Shown here in pieces: positions 1 through 10,109 of a DNA stretch of 64,000 nt. The translations under genes and the position numbers were made by a program. Origin of the DNA: Hydrogenophaga sp. (lineage in GTDB: Bacteria > Pseudomonadota > Gammaproteobacteria > Burkholderiales > Burkholderiaceae_C); NCBI GenBank assembly GCA_011391495.1, contig JAABQK010000013.1:16524-80523 (forward strand), read 5' to 3'. Position 1 is the first letter of the stretch, and every line of letters begins with the position of its first letter. The notes beneath the pieces are model-generated. The model saw only the letters and a list, made by a program, of their open reading frames with translations, had not been told where the DNA came from and did not search any database.

Positions 1-71
1 AGGACAGAAGCGACGGAACCTGGCCACAATGGGCGCATGCCTGCCGTTCACCCCCAGTCCAGAGGTCTGCC

Positions 72-1856
72 ATGAGCACGGCCCTGAGCCCGGGCCAGAC
101 CATCGTGCTGGCCACACCGGTGTTCCTCGCGCTGATCGCGCTGGAGTTCGCCGTCGGCCTGCGCCGGGGCCGCAACACCTACCGGCTGGACGATGCCATC
201 AGCAGCATCGGGCTGGGCATGCTCAGCCAGCTCAGCGGCGTGTTCACCCAGCTGCTGCGCCTGGGCATCTACACCGCCGTCTACAGCCACCTGTCCCTGC
301 TCTCCGACACCGGTTTCTGGACCAGCCCGCCGGGCTGGCTGCTGGCGCTGCTGCTCTACGATTTCCTGTATTACTGGAACCACCGCCTGGGGCACGAGGT
401 CGGCGTGCTCTGGGCCGCCCACGTGGTGCACCACCAGAGCCAAGACTACAACCTCTCGACCGCGCTGCGCCAGCCCAGCAGCTACCCGCTGCTGGGCTGG
501 GTGTTCTACCTGCCGATGGCGCTGGCCGGCGTGCCGCCACTGGTGTTCGTGGTGGTGGGTCTGGTGGACCTGCTCTACCAGTTCTGGATCCACACCGAAC
601 AGGTGGGGCGCCTGGGCCGGTTCGACCGCTGGTTCGCCTCACCGTCCAACCACCGGGTGCACCATGCCGTAAACGACTGCTACCTGGACAAGAACTACGG
701 CGGCATCCTGATGCTGTGGGACCACCTGTTCGGCACCTTTGAACCGGAAGACCCCCGTGAACCCTGCGTCTACGGCACGCGCAGCCCGCTCAGGAGCTGG
801 GACCCGCTGTGGGCGAACGCCGAGGTCTACTGGGCGCTGGCCCAGGACAGCTGGCGCGCCAGGCGCTGGAGCGACAAGCTGCGCGTCTGGCTCAAGCCCC
901 CGGGCTGGCGACCGGCCGATGTGGCCGCCCGTTTTCCCAAGGCAGCCTTCGAGCTTGCGAAGGTGCAGCGCTTCGCGCCGCCGATCACCGGTGGCGTGAT
1001 GGGGTTTGCCGCCGCGCAGTTCGTGCTGTTGCTCGCGGGCGTGTCGGCCTTCCTCTGGCAGGCCGACGCCTGGCCACTGTGGCGCAGCGGGGTGTGGTTC
1101 GCCGTGCTGCTGGCCGGCCTGTGGGCGGTCGGCGCGGTGCTGCAGGGGCGCATCACCCGGGGCGAGGCGCTGATGCTCGAATGCGCCGCCCTGGCCATGG
1201 CCACCGCTGCCACCGGCTGGGTGGACGCCCACCGCGTGTTCAAGCCGCTGACGATGCTGATCGCGCTGTCGCTGGTGGCGCAGGCCCTGCGCGGCGCGGC
1301 GTCATCGTTGCGCGGCGGGCACTGGCTGCTCGCGGCGCTCGCCGCCTCGCTGGCAGGGGATGTGTTCCTGATGCTCGACGGCCATTTCATGCCGGGCCTG
1401 GTGTCTTTCCTGCTCGCCCATGTGGCCTACATCGCGCTGTTTCGCCGGGGCATTCCCTGGCTGCCCAGTCGCGGCGCGGCGCTGGCGGTCGGGCTGGCTG
1501 CGGCAGCGATGCTGGGCGTGCTCTGGACCGGGGGCCTGCCAGCCGGCCTGCGCGCACCGGTGGTGGTCTATGTGCTGGCCATCGGCGTCATGGTGGCGCA
1601 GGCGATCGGCCGTGCCGGCGTGCTGCGCGACCGGCCTTCGGTGCTGGTGGCGGTGGGCGCAGCCTGCTTCCTGGTCAGCGACGCCACGCTGGCGATCAAC
1701 AAGTTCGTGACGCCGCTGCCGGTGTCGGCCTTCTGGGTGCTGAGCAGCTACTACGCCGCGCAGTGTCTGATCGTGGTGGGCATGCTGCGCAGCGGCGGCG
1801 CCCGCCCTGTCGCGTCCGTCGAGCCAGCGCCGGCCGAGGCGCTGCTCACTCGCTGA
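72..1856 (+). CDS. Fatty acid hydroxylase (sterol desaturase superfamily) fused to a YhhN/lysoplasmalogenase domain
   Basis: This is a 594-residue integral membrane protein with two recognisable enzyme domains. Residues ~5-260 form a di-iron fatty-acid-hydroxylase domain with the histidine clusters HRLGHE (~103), HVVHH (~117) and NHRVHH (~194). Residues ~390-580 match the YhhN/TMEM86 lysoplasmalogenase family, with conserved acidic sites in SLAGDVFLM and [13 protein letters not shown]. Family knowledge: the first domain type oxidises lipids (alkylglycerol monooxygenase belongs here) and the second cleaves vinyl-ether lysolipids. A role in ether-lipid breakdown is my inference. AGAGGT five bases before the ATG supports the start. 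The 3' end overlaps convergent ruvB by 11 bases. Confidence 0.85.
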   Translation: MSTALSPGQTIVLATPVFLALIALEFAVGLRRGRNTYRLDDAISSIGLGMLSQLSGVFTQLLRLGIYTAVYSHLSLLSDTGFWTSPPGWLLALLLYDFLYYWNHRLGHEVGVLWAAHVVHHQSQDYNLSTALRQPSSYPLLGWVFYLPMALAGVPPLVFVVVGLVDLLYQFWIHTEQVGRLGRFDRWFASPSNHRVHHAVNDCYLDKNYGGILMLWDHLFGTFEPEDPREPCVYGTRSPLRSWDPLWANAEVYWALAQDSWRARRWSDKLRVWLKPPGWRPADVAARFPKAAFELAKVQRFAPPITGGVMGFAAAQFVLLLAGVSAFLWQADAWPLWRSGVWFAVLLAGLWAVGAVLQGRITRGEALMLECAALAMATAATGWVDAHRVFKPLTMLIALSLVAQALRGAASSLRGGHWLLAALAASLAGDVFLMLDGHFMPGLVSFLLAHVAYIALFRRGIPWLPSRGAALAVGLAAAAMLGVLWTGGLPAGLRAPVVVYVLAIGVMVAQAIGRAGVLRDRPSVLVAVGAACFLVSDATLAINKFVTPLPVSAFWVLSSYYAAQCLIVVGMLRSGGARPVASVEPAPAEALLTR

Positions 1857-2898
1857 ACAGCGCGCCGTCGGCCGTGGGCGGCGCCACGCCCAGGTGCCGG
1901 TAGGCCGCCAGCGTGGCGATGCGTCCGCGCGGGGTGCGCTGCAGGTAACCCTGCTGGATCAGGTAGGGCTCGATCACGTCCTCGATCGTGTCGCGCTCCT
2001 CGCCAATGCTCGCCGCGATGTTGTCCAGCCCCACCGGTCCGCCATCGAAGCGGTGGATCACCGCCTCGAGCAGCTTGCGGTCCATCAGGTCGAAACCCTG
2101 CGGGTCCACGTCCAGCATGGCGAGCGCCCGGTTCGCGATGTCCAGCGTGATCGTGCCGCTGCCCTTGACGTCGGCGTAGTCACGCACCCGGCGCAGCAGC
2201 CGGTTGGCGATGCGTGGCGTGCCACGCGAACGGCGCGCCACCTCCATGCCGCCCGCGTCGTCCATCGGCGCGTTCAGCAGGCCGGCGCTGCGCTTGACGA
2301 TGCGTGCCAGCTCGTCGGCGGTGTAGAACTCCAGCCGCGCCACGATGCCGAAGCGGTCGCGCAGCGGGTTGGTGAGCATGCCCGCGCGCGTGGTCGCGCC
2401 CACCAGGGTGAAGGGCTGCAGGTCCAGCTTGATGCTGCGCGCGGCCGGGCCCTCCCCGATCATGATGTCGATCTGGTAGTCCTCCAGCGCGGGGTAGAGG
2501 ATTTCCTCGACCACCGGGCTGAGGCGGTGGATCTCGTCGATGAAGAGCACATCGTTGGGTTCCAGGTTGGTCAGCAGCGCCGCCAGGTCCTTGGGCTTTT
2601 CCAGCACCGGGCCGCTGGTCTGGCGCAGGTTCACACCCAGCTCCTGCGCAATGATGTGGGAGAGCGTCGTCTTGCCCAGACCGGGCGGGCCGAACAGCAG
2701 CACATGGTCCAGCGCCTCGCTGCGCTTCTTGGCCGCGCCGATGAAGATCTCCAGCTGCTCGCGCACCTTCTGCTGGCCCACATAGTCGTCCAGCAGCTTG
2801 GGCCGCAACGCGCGCTCGATCGCCTCCTCCTTGGGCGAGGCGGGCGCGGCCGACACCACACGGGGCGCGGGAGCAAAGTCGTCGGTCTGGATGGCCAT
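1846..2898 (-). CDS. ruvB: Holliday junction branch migration ATPase RuvB
   Basis: RuvB is the hexameric AAA+ motor that moves Holliday junctions together with RuvA during recombinational repair. The 350-residue protein has Walker [11 protein letters not shown] (~70-79), Walker [10 protein letters not shown], the sensor segment GATTRAG and a C-terminal winged helix ending in [17 protein letters not shown]. The frame stays open upstream, but MAIQTDDF at 2898 is the family-typical start. TATAGT on the minus strand at about 2951-2956 could be a -10 box. ruvA lies about 4.5 kb away at 7401-7979 and no ruvC is present, so the usual ruvCAB operon is split. Confidence 0.97.
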   Translation of the reverse strand: MAIQTDDFAPAPRVVSAAPASPKEEAIERALRPKLLDDYVGQQKVREQLEIFIGAAKKRSEALDHVLLFGPPGLGKTTLSHIIAQELGVNLRQTSGPVLEKPKDLAALLTNLEPNDVLFIDEIHRLSPVVEEILYPALEDYQIDIMIGEGPAARSIKLDLQPFTLVGATTRAGMLTNPLRDRFGIVARLEFYTADELARIVKRSAGLLNAPMDDAGGMEVARRSRGTPRIANRLLRRVRDYADVKGSGTITLDIANRALAMLDVDPQGFDLMDRKLLEAVIHRFDGGPVGLDNIAASIGEERDTIEDVIEPYLIQQGYLQRTPRGRIATLAAYRHLGVAPPTADGALFSE

Positions 2899-3044
2899 GG
2901 AGCGTGTCTTGGAGCGGGAGGGTGCGGCAGGCGGATGCACAGCACCTTGACTATAGCGCCCGGCCCGGCGCCGGGGTCCACCGCTGAAGTTTGCCGACCG
3001 GCTGCCGATACCAACAACCAACCGCCACCGTCCGACTGCCCGCC

Positions 3045-4142
3045 ATGTCCCAGACCACCATCCGCCTTCTGCCTTTCCTGAACTCGCCCGGCGCTGGCCT
3101 GGGCACGCTGCTGCTCGTGGCGCTGCTGCTGAGCCTGCCGGTGCAGGCCAACGGTCCCGCCCACGAGCCGGCAAGGCACACAGTCCAGCCGGCCGTCAAG
3201 CCGGCGGCCGCCCCGTCACCCACCCACGCATCGGCGCCTGCAGCATCCACCCCCTTGTCGCTGGAACAGGACGCCCAGCGCATCACCGAGACCCTGCAAG
3301 CCGCGATGAACCGGGCCGCCACACGCCAGCAGAAGCGCGAGCACGGGGTGTCCGTCGCCGCCCATGCTCCGGCAGTGCGCGCCACCGTGCGCGGCAAGGA
3401 CCACGGCAGGACCGATGCCGCCACCGCGCGCCAGGCCGCCGTGCAGGGCCACGCCGAGCCGCACTGGAGCTACCTGGAACCCGGCACCGACCCTGCCGCC
3501 TGGGCCCGGCTCAAGCCAGAGTTCCAGACCTGCGCCAGCGGCAAACGCCAGTCGCCGGTGCACATCGAGGAATCGGGCACGCTGCAGGGACCGGCCGAAC
3601 CGCTGGCCTTTGACTACCGGCCCAGCGGCGGCAGCGTGGTGAACAACGGCCACACCATCCAGGTCGACCTGGAAGGCCAGAACACCCTCACCGTGCGCGG
3701 CTCCACCTACCGGCTGCTGCAGTTCCACTTCCACCACCCGGCGGAAGAAAAGGTGAACCACAAGGGCTTTGCCATGGTCGCCCACCTGGTGCACCAGAAC
3801 GCCGAGGGGCAGCTCGCGGTGGTGGCGGTGCTGATCGATCCGGGTGCGGCCAACGGGCTGGTGCACAAGGTCTGGACGCACATGCCGCTGGACGTGAACG
3901 ACCGCGTGCGCCTGCCCGCAGGTCTGCTCGACCTGGGCGCGCTGCTGCCGCAGGACCAGCGCTACTACCAGTTCATGGGCTCACTCACCACGCCGCCCTG
4001 CACCGAAGGCGTGCTGTGGATGGTGCTCAAGCAGCCCATGAGCGTGAGCCGCGAGCAGTTGAAACTGTTCGCCCAGCTGTTCCCGATGAACGCGCGACCG
4101 GTTCAGGCGCTCAACGGGCGGGTGGTGCGCGACGCGTTGTGA
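3045..4142 (+). CDS. Secreted alpha-carbonic anhydrase
   Basis: This protein of about 365 residues begins with a signal peptide: a hydrophobic run [16 protein letters not shown] ending in a likely cleavage site before NG. A low-complexity Ala/Pro/His linker of about 110 residues follows, then an alpha-class carbonic anhydrase domain. Zinc ligands are visible as HFHHP and AHLVH, and the active-site threonine segment is [12 protein letters not shown]. Family knowledge: it interconverts CO2 and bicarbonate, here in the periplasm. An upstream in-frame start exists at 2991, but 3045 puts the signal peptide at the N-terminus. The linker is longer than usual for the family. Confidence 0.92.
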   Translation: MSQTTIRLLPFLNSPGAGLGTLLLVALLLSLPVQANGPAHEPARHTVQPAVKPAAAPSPTHASAPAASTPLSLEQDAQRITETLQAAMNRAATRQQKREHGVSVAAHAPAVRATVRGKDHGRTDAATARQAAVQGHAEPHWSYLEPGTDPAAWARLKPEFQTCASGKRQSPVHIEESGTLQGPAEPLAFDYRPSGGSVVNNGHTIQVDLEGQNTLTVRGSTYRLLQFHFHHPAEEKVNHKGFAMVAHLVHQNAEGQLAVVAVLIDPGAANGLVHKVWTHMPLDVNDRVRLPAGLLDLGALLPQDQRYYQFMGSLTTPPCTEGVLWMVLKQPMSVSREQLKLFAQLFPMNARPVQALNGRVVRDAL

Positions 4143-4151
4143 ACGCCGGCC

Positions 4152-5783
4152 TCAGCGCAGCAGCGGGTGCCGCTGTCCATCCTCGGCACCCAGCAGCCTG
4201 AGCGCCTCTCGCGCAGGCACCAGCGCCACAGCACCTCCCCGGTAGACCTGCTGGTGCAGCGCTTCCATCGTGTTCAGGACCCGCGCGTCGTGGAAATACA
4301 AGACCGCATACGCCTCGGGGTGCACCTTCAGCCAGGCCAGCTGCTGCGCCGGGTCGTCACCGAGCTCGACCAGGGGCGCCTCCAGGCGGCCCAGGAACTG
4401 GTACTGCGCGTGGTAGCCCTGCAGATTCGCCACCGTCGTGCCCTGCTGCTGGGCCTTGCGAACCGCCTGTGCCATGGGCTTGATGTCGTACAGCGGTTCG
4501 ATGGCGGGCTGGATCGAGATCAGCGTGAGGGACAGCGCAGCGGCGCTCAGGAGCGCGAGCGCGACGGTTGGCTGCGATCCGCGCCGCACCCCCAGCCAGG
4601 CGCCCAGCGCTGCCAGACCGATCAGCACCCCCGGCCAGACCCGCGGCAGGGCTGCCAGCTCTTCAACCCGCCCTTTGAAAACGCCGGCACCGGCCAGCAC
4701 CAGAACACCGCCCAGCAGCGCGGTCAGCAGCACCGGCAGTCCCACCCGTGAAGCCGGACGCTCGACCAGACCCCGCGCGGCCAGCATGGCGAAGGCGGGA
4801 AACACGGGAATCAGGTAGTGCAGCTGCTTGCCGCTGACAAGGGAGAAGGCGATGAGCACCGGCAGCATCCAGGCGATGCAGAAACGTGCGCCGCGGTCCA
4901 GCCCGTCGCGCTTCAGGCCCGCCAGCGCGCGCCACAGGCCAGGCCAGACGAACCAGGGGAACAGCAGCAGCGGCAACATCGGCAGGTACCACCAGATGGG
5001 CCGCTTGTGCGCGAAGGACTCGACCATGCGGTTGGCGGTCTGGCCCCAGAAGATGGCGTTGCGGTAGGCCTCCCCGCCCGACAGGCCGGCCGGAATGGCC
5101 CATGCGAGCGCGATGGCCGCCCCGAACAGCAGCGCGAGCAGCACGCCACCGAACCAGCGCCGCCAGGGCAGGCCGGGGCTCCACCACGGCGCCAGCAGCG
5201 TGATGGGCAGGAGGTGCAGCAGAATCACCGGTCCCTTGGTCAGCACACCCATCCCGATCGCCACCCCCAGCCAGGCAAAGCCCCGGCGCTGGCCGTCGGC
5301 GGCCGCCAGCACGCCGTGCATGCCCACCAGCACCCAGAACGCCAGCAGCACATCGAACATGGTGGTGGTGGAGAACAGCATCCACCACAGGGTGGTGAGC
5401 AGCATCAGGGCGGACAGACCGGCCGTGGCGGGCCGCTGCGGCCACAGCCGGCGGGCCAGCGGGAACACCAGGCCCAATGCGCCGGCTGAAAACAGGGGAG
5501 AAACGAGGCGCGGCCACCACTCGTTGACACCGAACAGCGCCCAGCCGGCGTGGAACATCCAGAAGAAGAACGGGGGCTTGTGGCTGTACGGCTCGCCATT
5601 CTTGAACGGCACCAGGAAATCGCCACGCAGCCACATCTCCCATGCCGCACCGACATAGCGCGTCTCATCGATCGGGGTCAGGGTCCGCGTCAGCAGGACC
5701 ACGGCGGTGAGCACCGCCAGCACGCCCCAACTCAGCCACAACAGACGCCAGCCGGATGCCTCAGGATTTGTGGACAGGTTCAT
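4152..5783 (-). CDS. GT39/ArnT-like membrane glycosyltransferase
   Basis: This polytopic membrane protein of about 543 residues belongs to the dolichyl-phosphate-mannose mannosyltransferase/ArnT superfamily. The N-terminal segment TPIDETRYVGAAWEM carries the acidic site expected in the first periplasmic loop, and GEPYSHKPPFFFWM is a typical second family motif. These enzymes move a sugar from a polyprenyl-phosphate carrier to an acceptor on the outer face of the inner membrane. The acceptor here is unknown. The start at 5783 overlaps the end of the TVP38 gene by 23 bases, suggesting translational coupling. It is the last gene of a GT2-TVP38-GT39 operon. Confidence 0.88.
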   Translation of the reverse strand: MNLSTNPEASGWRLLWLSWGVLAVLTAVVLLTRTLTPIDETRYVGAAWEMWLRGDFLVPFKNGEPYSHKPPFFFWMFHAGWALFGVNEWWPRLVSPLFSAGALGLVFPLARRLWPQRPATAGLSALMLLTTLWWMLFSTTTMFDVLLAFWVLVGMHGVLAAADGQRRGFAWLGVAIGMGVLTKGPVILLHLLPITLLAPWWSPGLPWRRWFGGVLLALLFGAAIALAWAIPAGLSGGEAYRNAIFWGQTANRMVESFAHKRPIWWYLPMLPLLLFPWFVWPGLWRALAGLKRDGLDRGARFCIAWMLPVLIAFSLVSGKQLHYLIPVFPAFAMLAARGLVERPASRVGLPVLLTALLGGVLVLAGAGVFKGRVEELAALPRVWPGVLIGLAALGAWLGVRRGSQPTVALALLSAAALSLTLISIQPAIEPLYDIKPMAQAVRKAQQQGTTVANLQGYHAQYQFLGRLEAPLVELGDDPAQQLAWLKVHPEAYAVLYFHDARVLNTMEALHQQVYRGGAVALVPAREALRLLGAEDGQRHPLLR

Positions 5784-6480
5784 GGGGTTCCGTTTCGTTC
5801 TCGCCCAGCGCGGCGTCCACCTGTTCGTCCAGGCTCTGGCCATGGCGAAGCCGGTGGTACAGGTAGGCGCCCAGCGCGCCGGAGATGATGAACAGGCCGA
5901 TGGCCAGTCCGAGCTTCAAGGCGGGCGCCAGATGCACGCCACTGCCAACCAGCGCGAACACCAGCGCCTGCGGCAGGTATCCGACCAGCGAGCCGGCGAA
6001 AAAGGGCAGCGGCCGGATGCCGGAAACACCGGCCACCAGGTTGGTCAGCAGGTTGTTGCCCACCGGCAGCAAGCGCACCAGCACCGTCATGGAAAACGGA
6101 TGGTTCTGGATGAAACGGTCGAAGCGCTGGGCGCGCCCGCCCAGGCGGGCCCGCAACAGGGACCGACCGAAAAAGCGGGCGTAGCCAAAACTCAGCAGGC
6201 ACCCCAGCAGCGCAGCGAGTGCGGCCAGCAGCGTGCCCAGCCCGACGCTGAAGGCATAGCCTCCGAGAAAGGCGATCACCTGGCGCGGCATGCCGATGGC
6301 GGTGAACAGCCCGCCCATCAGGAGGTAGAGCAGCGCGCCGTTGACACCGTGACCGCGCACCCGCGCATCGATCCAGGCCTCGTTGACGCTGCTGCCCAGG
6401 TCACTGGTCTTGAACAGATAGCCCAGCAACGCGAGGCTCAAGATCAGGGCCAGGCCCTTGAGGATGACGCGGAGCTTCAT
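5761..6480 (-). CDS. TVP38/TMEM64 (VTT-domain, DedA-like) membrane protein
   Basis: This 239-residue protein has an N-terminal membrane helix, then the VTT/SNARE-associated core: GMPRQVIAFLGGYAFSVGLG, a FGYARFFGR segment and VRLLPVGNNLLTNLVAGVSG. The cytoplasmic tail is acidic and hydrophilic (DEQVDAALGENETEPHEP). DedA/VTT-fold proteins have been linked to lipid and polyprenyl-phosphate translocation. Because this one sits between a GT2 that would load a lipid carrier and a GT39 that would use it, carrier flipping or recycling is a reasonable inference, but nothing in the sequence proves it. Its 3' end overlaps the GT39 start. Confidence 0.85.
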   Translation of the reverse strand: MKLRVILKGLALILSLALLGYLFKTSDLGSSVNEAWIDARVRGHGVNGALLYLLMGGLFTAIGMPRQVIAFLGGYAFSVGLGTLLAALAALLGCLLSFGYARFFGRSLLRARLGGRAQRFDRFIQNHPFSMTVLVRLLPVGNNLLTNLVAGVSGIRPLPFFAGSLVGYLPQALVFALVGSGVHLAPALKLGLAIGLFIISGALGAYLYHRLRHGQSLDEQVDAALGENETEPHEPVHKS

Positions 6481-6534
6481 CGGATGTCTTTTTGCCCTGC
6501 TTCTTCGAGTGCGACGGAAGCGTGTGTGCAGGCC

Positions 6535-7284
6535 CTAGACATCGGATCCGGGCTCGATCACCGGCAGCCGCACCCGGCGCTGCAGCCAGGCCACCCCGAA
6601 CAGGTCGACGATGCCCACCCACAGCCGGTTGTGCACACCGTACTTGGAGGTGCCACGCTCCCGTGCACGGTGGTGCACCGGCACCGAGACGACCGCGCCG
6701 CCCTGGCGCATCACCAGCGCCGGCAGGAAACGGTGCATGTGGTCGAAGTTGGGCAGCTGCAGAAAGGTCTCGCGGGCGAACACCTTGAGCCCGCAGCCCG
6801 TGTCGGGCGTGTTGTCTTTCAGCATGCGCGAGCGCACACCGTTGGCGACTTTCGACGACAGGCGGCGCAGGAACGTGTCGTTGCGCTTGGCACGCCATCC
6901 CGCCAGCAACTCCAGGTGGGCGGGCTGCGCCGGGTTGACCAGTTGGGCCAGCAGCGCCGGGATGTCGGCGGGATCGTTCTGCCCGTCGCCGTCCAGCGTG
7001 GCGATCCATTCGTACCGCGCGGCACTCACCCCGGTCGTCACCGCCCGGCTCTGCCCGCACGATGCGCGGTGGCGGATCACCCGCAGCATCGGAAATTCGG
7101 TTTTCAGCGCCTCCAGGCGGGCCTGGGTGGCGTCGGTGCTGCCATCGTTGACGTAGAGGATCTCGAACGTGGTGTGACCGGACAAGGCCGCCGCGATCTC
7201 GCGCACCAGCGGCTCGACGTTGTCCTGCTCATTCTTGACGGGAACCACCACCGACAGCCGGCCGTGAAAAGCATGTTTGGGCAT
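6535..7284 (-). CDS. GT2 family glycosyltransferase, polyprenyl-phosphate sugar synthase type
   Basis: A 249-residue GT-A fold enzyme begins LSVVVPVKNEQDNVEPLVRE, the family-typical N-terminus. It has the nucleotide-sugar site VNDGSTDAT and the metal/acceptor motif DGDGQNDPADIP. GFKVFARE-like segments resemble the DPM1/ArnC group. No strong C-terminal membrane helices are seen, so it resembles soluble DPM1 more than ArnC. Family knowledge: it transfers a sugar from a nucleotide donor to a polyprenyl phosphate on the cytoplasmic face. It is the first gene of the operon with the TVP38 and GT39 genes. The sugar cannot be read from sequence. Confidence 0.88.
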   Translation of the reverse strand: MPKHAFHGRLSVVVPVKNEQDNVEPLVREIAAALSGHTTFEILYVNDGSTDATQARLEALKTEFPMLRVIRHRASCGQSRAVTTGVSAARYEWIATLDGDGQNDPADIPALLAQLVNPAQPAHLELLAGWRAKRNDTFLRRLSSKVANGVRSRMLKDNTPDTGCGLKVFARETFLQLPNFDHMHRFLPALVMRQGGAVVSVPVHHRARERGTSKYGVHNRLWVGIVDLFGVAWLQRRVRLPVIEPGSDV

Positions 7285-7324
7285 AAAAAGAGTCTATTGG
7301 TTCAAGCTGAAAACCGTCTGGCGA

Positions 7325-7353
7325 ACACCCGCCTCCGGCGGCACCGGGGGTGT
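7325..7353 (-). other. Short GC-rich dyad between ruvA and the GT2 gene
   Basis: Arms ACACCC and GGGTGT flank a GC-rich centre in the 116-base space between the ruvA stop and the GT2 start. No T-tract follows on the minus strand, so it is at best a weak terminator or an attenuating hairpin. It does not match the eight-copy repeat found elsewhere in the window. Confidence 0.3.
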
Positions 7354-7400
7354 CCGGCTTCCACGGCGACATTCTCCCGGACGACACCTTGCGAAAGCCC

Positions 7401-7979
7401 TCATTTCGCCAGCGCCTTCAACGCCAGCTTGATGCCTTCGCTCACGCCCACCTCAGCCGGCAAGGGCTTGAGCGCCGCAGCGGCGTCCTTCTCGCTGTAG
7501 CCCAGCGCCATCAGCGCCTGCTGGATGTCGCTCTGCACATCGCTTTGCGCCGGGCCGCTACCGGGCAGCGCCAGGTCGGCGCCGAGCTTGCCCTTGAGTT
7601 CGAGCAGCAGGCGCTCGGCCGTCTTCTTGCCGATGCCCGGCACCTTGACGATGCGGCCGGCTTCCTGCGCGCTCACCGCCTGCGCCAGATCGCCCACGCT
7701 CATGCCCGACAGCACCGAGAGCGCCGTGCGCGGACCGATGCCGCTGATCTTGATGAGCTGACGAAACGCTTCGCGCTCGCTGGCGCTGCCGAAGCCATAG
7801 AGGATCTGCGCGTCCTCGCGCACCACGAAGTGGGTCAGCAGCGAGACCTTTTCACCGCTGGCAGGGAGGTTGTAGAAGGTGCTCATGGGCACATCCACCT
7901 CGTAGCCCACGCCATGGCAGTCGATCAGGATCTGCGGTGGATTTTTTTCCAGCAGGGTGCCGGTCAACTTGCCTATCAT
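7401..7979 (-). CDS. ruvA: Holliday junction DNA helicase RuvA
   Basis: RuvA (192 residues) binds the four-way junction and loads RuvB. The N-terminal OB domain starts [14 protein letters not shown], two helix-hairpin-helix motifs follow ([16 protein letters not shown] and [17 protein letters not shown]), and the C-terminal RuvB-contact domain contains [17 protein letters not shown]. The ATG at 7979 is chosen over an upstream in-frame codon because MIGKLTG is the family N-terminus. It is divergent from phoH and unlinked from ruvB. Confidence 0.97.
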   Translation of the reverse strand: MIGKLTGTLLEKNPPQILIDCHGVGYEVDVPMSTFYNLPASGEKVSLLTHFVVREDAQILYGFGSASEREAFRQLIKISGIGPRTALSVLSGMSVGDLAQAVSAQEAGRIVKVPGIGKKTAERLLLELKGKLGADLALPGSGPAQSDVQSDIQQALMALGYSEKDAAAALKPLPAEVGVSEGIKLALKALAK

Positions 7980-8090
7980 TGGGAGGTTCCTTGGTTCCGG
8001 TCGTTCCCGGGTTCGCCCCGTGAACAACGGCTCGTCCCCGGCACCTGACGCAGCCAGGGCCGGGACATTTCACTTACCTGGATTATCGGT

Positions 8091-9083
8091 TTGATTCTCA
8101 GACACACCTTCACCCCGCCCGACAACCTGCGCATGGGGCACCTCTGCGGTCCGCTGGACAGCCATATCCGCAGCATCGAGGCGGCGCTGCAGGTCAAGGT
8201 GGCGCACCGCTTCGAGCAGTTCCGCATCGAGGGACCCAAGGCCAAGGCGAACCAGGCGCTGGAAACGCTGCAGGCGCTGTACGAGATGGCGAAAAAGCCG
8301 ATCCCCGCCGAAACGGTGCAGCTCATGCTGAGCGGCGACACCGCCATGCCGGCCACCGGCGACGACGCGCTCGCGATGCAGACGCGCCGCGGCGAGGTGC
8401 GCGGACGCACACCGAACCAGGCGCGTTACCTGGAGAACATGGCCACGCACGACATCACCTTCGGCATCGGACCGGCCGGCACCGGCAAGACCTATCTCGC
8501 CGTGGCCTGCGCGGTGGACGCGCTGGAGCGCAGCGCGGTGCAGAAGATCGTGCTCACCCGCCCGGCGGTGGAAGCGGGTGAAAAACTCGGTTTCCTGCCC
8601 GGCGACCTGGGCCAGAAGGTGGACCCCTATTTGCGCCCCCTGTACGACGCGCTGCACGACCTGATGGGTTTCGACAAGGTGCAAAAGGCGTTCGAGCGCC
8701 AGCAGATCGAGATCGCGCCGCTGGCCTTCATGCGCGGACGCACGCTCAACCACGCCTTCGTGATCCTCGACGAAGCGCAGAACACCACGCCCGAGCAGAT
8801 GAAGATGTTCCTCACCCGCATCGGCTTCGGCAGCAAGGCGGTGGTGACGGGCGACGTGAGCCAGATCGACCTGCCGCGCACGCAACTCAGCGGCCTGATC
8901 GACGCCGAGCGCATCCTGAAACGCGTGACCGGCATCGCCTTCAACCGCCTGACCAGCGCCGACGTGGTGCGGCATCCGCTGGTGGCCCGCATCGTGGACG
9001 CCTACGATGCGCGCGGCGGCGATGCGGACGAGTTGCCGCCTTTGGTCTTGCCCGCCAAACGCGCCCGCCGCAAGACCGCCTGA
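8091..9083 (+). CDS. PhoH family ATPase (YbeZ type)
   Basis: This is a cytoplasmic P-loop protein of about 330 residues. Walker [13 protein letters not shown] lies at ~129-140 and Walker B with the sensor is [15 protein letters not shown]. The N-terminal ~110 residues are the YbeZ-specific domain. YbeZ proteins are thought to work with the endoribonuclease YbeY in rRNA maturation, and ybeY follows directly here. I place the start at TTG 8091 ([11 protein letters not shown], as in related proteins) because no suitable ATG precedes the conserved region. The usual neighbours miaB and lnt are absent. Confidence 0.92.
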   Translation: MILRHTFTPPDNLRMGHLCGPLDSHIRSIEAALQVKVAHRFEQFRIEGPKAKANQALETLQALYEMAKKPIPAETVQLMLSGDTAMPATGDDALAMQTRRGEVRGRTPNQARYLENMATHDITFGIGPAGTGKTYLAVACAVDALERSAVQKIVLTRPAVEAGEKLGFLPGDLGQKVDPYLRPLYDALHDLMGFDKVQKAFERQQIEIAPLAFMRGRTLNHAFVILDEAQNTTPEQMKMFLTRIGFGSKAVVTGDVSQIDLPRTQLSGLIDAERILKRVTGIAFNRLTSADVVRHPLVARIVDAYDARGGDADELPPLVLPAKRARRKTA

Positions 9084-9093
9084 GGACTGGACC

Positions 9094-9549
9094 ATGGCCC
9101 TGCCCACCCTGACGCTGTCCCTCCAGTTCGGCGACCTGACCGACGCGGCCACCCACCGTGCCGCGCTGCCGCGTCACAAGGTCGCGCGCTGCATCCGCCA
9201 CGCGCTGGACGCCGACGCCGAGATCACCGTGCGCATCGTGGACGCCGAAGAGGGCCAGGCACTGAACCGCGACTACCGCCAGAAGGACTACGCCACCAAC
9301 GTGCTGACCTTCGACTACGCCACCGAACCGCTGGTGATGGCCGACCTGGTGCTGTGCGCGCCGGTGGTGGCGCGCGAAGCGAAGGAGCAGAAGAAGTCGC
9401 TGGCCGACCACTACGCGCACCTGCTGGTGCACGGCACGCTGCACGCCCAGGGCTGGGACCACGAGACCAGCGAGGCCGATGCCGAAGCGATGGAAGCGCG
9501 CGAGATCGAGATCCTCGCCGGGCTGGGGTTGAAGAACCCCTACCGTTAA
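9094..9549 (+). CDS. ybeY: Endoribonuclease YbeY, rRNA maturation factor
   Basis: A 151-residue metal-dependent RNase needed for 16S rRNA 3'-end processing and ribosome quality control. The zinc site is visible as [12 protein letters not shown] (~112-123), the HxxxHxxGxDH family signature. The substrate-groove segment [18 protein letters not shown] is conserved. The ATG follows the phoH stop by ten bases with GAGGA as ribosome binding site, so the two genes form one operon. The 3' end overlaps convergent dtd by 4 bases. Confidence 0.96.
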   Translation: MALPTLTLSLQFGDLTDAATHRAALPRHKVARCIRHALDADAEITVRIVDAEEGQALNRDYRQKDYATNVLTFDYATEPLVMADLVLCAPVVAREAKEQKKSLADHYAHLLVHGTLHAQGWDHETSEADAEAMEAREIEILAGLGLKNPYR

Positions 9550-9989
9550 GCCCTGAGCTGCAAGGGTATGGTCACCGGTCCGTCGTTGACCAGGTGCACC
9601 TGCATGTCGGCGCCGAAACGACCCGTCTGCACCACCGGATGCGCGGCGCGTGCCGCCGCCACAAACCGGTCGTAAAGCGCCTCACCGAGCGCGGGAGCCG
9701 CCGCCCCGGTAAAGCCCGGCCGGTTGCCGCTCTTCGTGTCGGCGGCCAGCGTGAACTGGCTGACGATCAGCAATCCTCCGCCCACATCCTGCACGCTGCG
9801 GTTCATCTTGCCCTGCTCGTCGCCAAAAATGCGCAACTTCAGGATCTTGGCCAGCAGCTTCTCACCCAATGCCCCGGTGTCGTCGGGCTCGGCGCACACC
9901 AGCACCAGGAGGCCGGCACCGATCTGGCCCACGGTGTCGCCCCCGATCACCACGCGGGCTTCGCTCACGCGTTGCAGCAAAGCCATCAT
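9546..9989 (-). CDS. dtd: D-aminoacyl-tRNA deacylase (DTD)
   Basis: DTD removes D-amino acids (and glycine from tRNA-Ala) mis-charged onto tRNA. The 147-residue protein has the full fold, the active-site segment [17 protein letters not shown] and the Gly-cisPro chirality motif in NDGPVTI near the C-terminus. The first of two adjacent ATGs (9989) fits the typical M-x-ALLQRV N-terminus. It lies downstream of the cation-transporter gene, separated by one copy of the dispersed repeat. Confidence 0.96.
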   Translation of the reverse strand: MMALLQRVSEARVVIGGDTVGQIGAGLLVLVCAEPDDTGALGEKLLAKILKLRIFGDEQGKMNRSVQDVGGGLLIVSQFTLAADTKSGNRPGFTGAAAPALGEALYDRFVAAARAAHPVVQTGRFGADMQVHLVNDGPVTIPLQLRA

Positions 9990-10032
9990 GTCAGCAACCC
10001 AAAGCGCAACCCGTGGCCCAGCAACCCCAGGG

Positions 10033-10107
10033 CACCGCCGGGCCGGCTTTGCCGGACGGCCAGTGCCGCCCCCTTGAGGGGGTCGCGCGCAGCGCGGCGG
10101 GGGTGAA
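10033..10107 (-). repeat. Stop-proximal palindromic repeat, copy 1
   Basis: Read on the minus strand, this begins a few bases after the cation-transporter stop: a C-run, a GC-rich stretch (GCCGCGCTGCGCGC), the hairpin CCCCCTCAAGGGGG, then CCGGCAAAGCCGG and GGCGGTG. It lies before dtd. Seven relatives occur in this window with the same order of parts and the same orientation relative to flanking genes. Confidence 0.85.
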
Positions 10108-10109
10108 CT

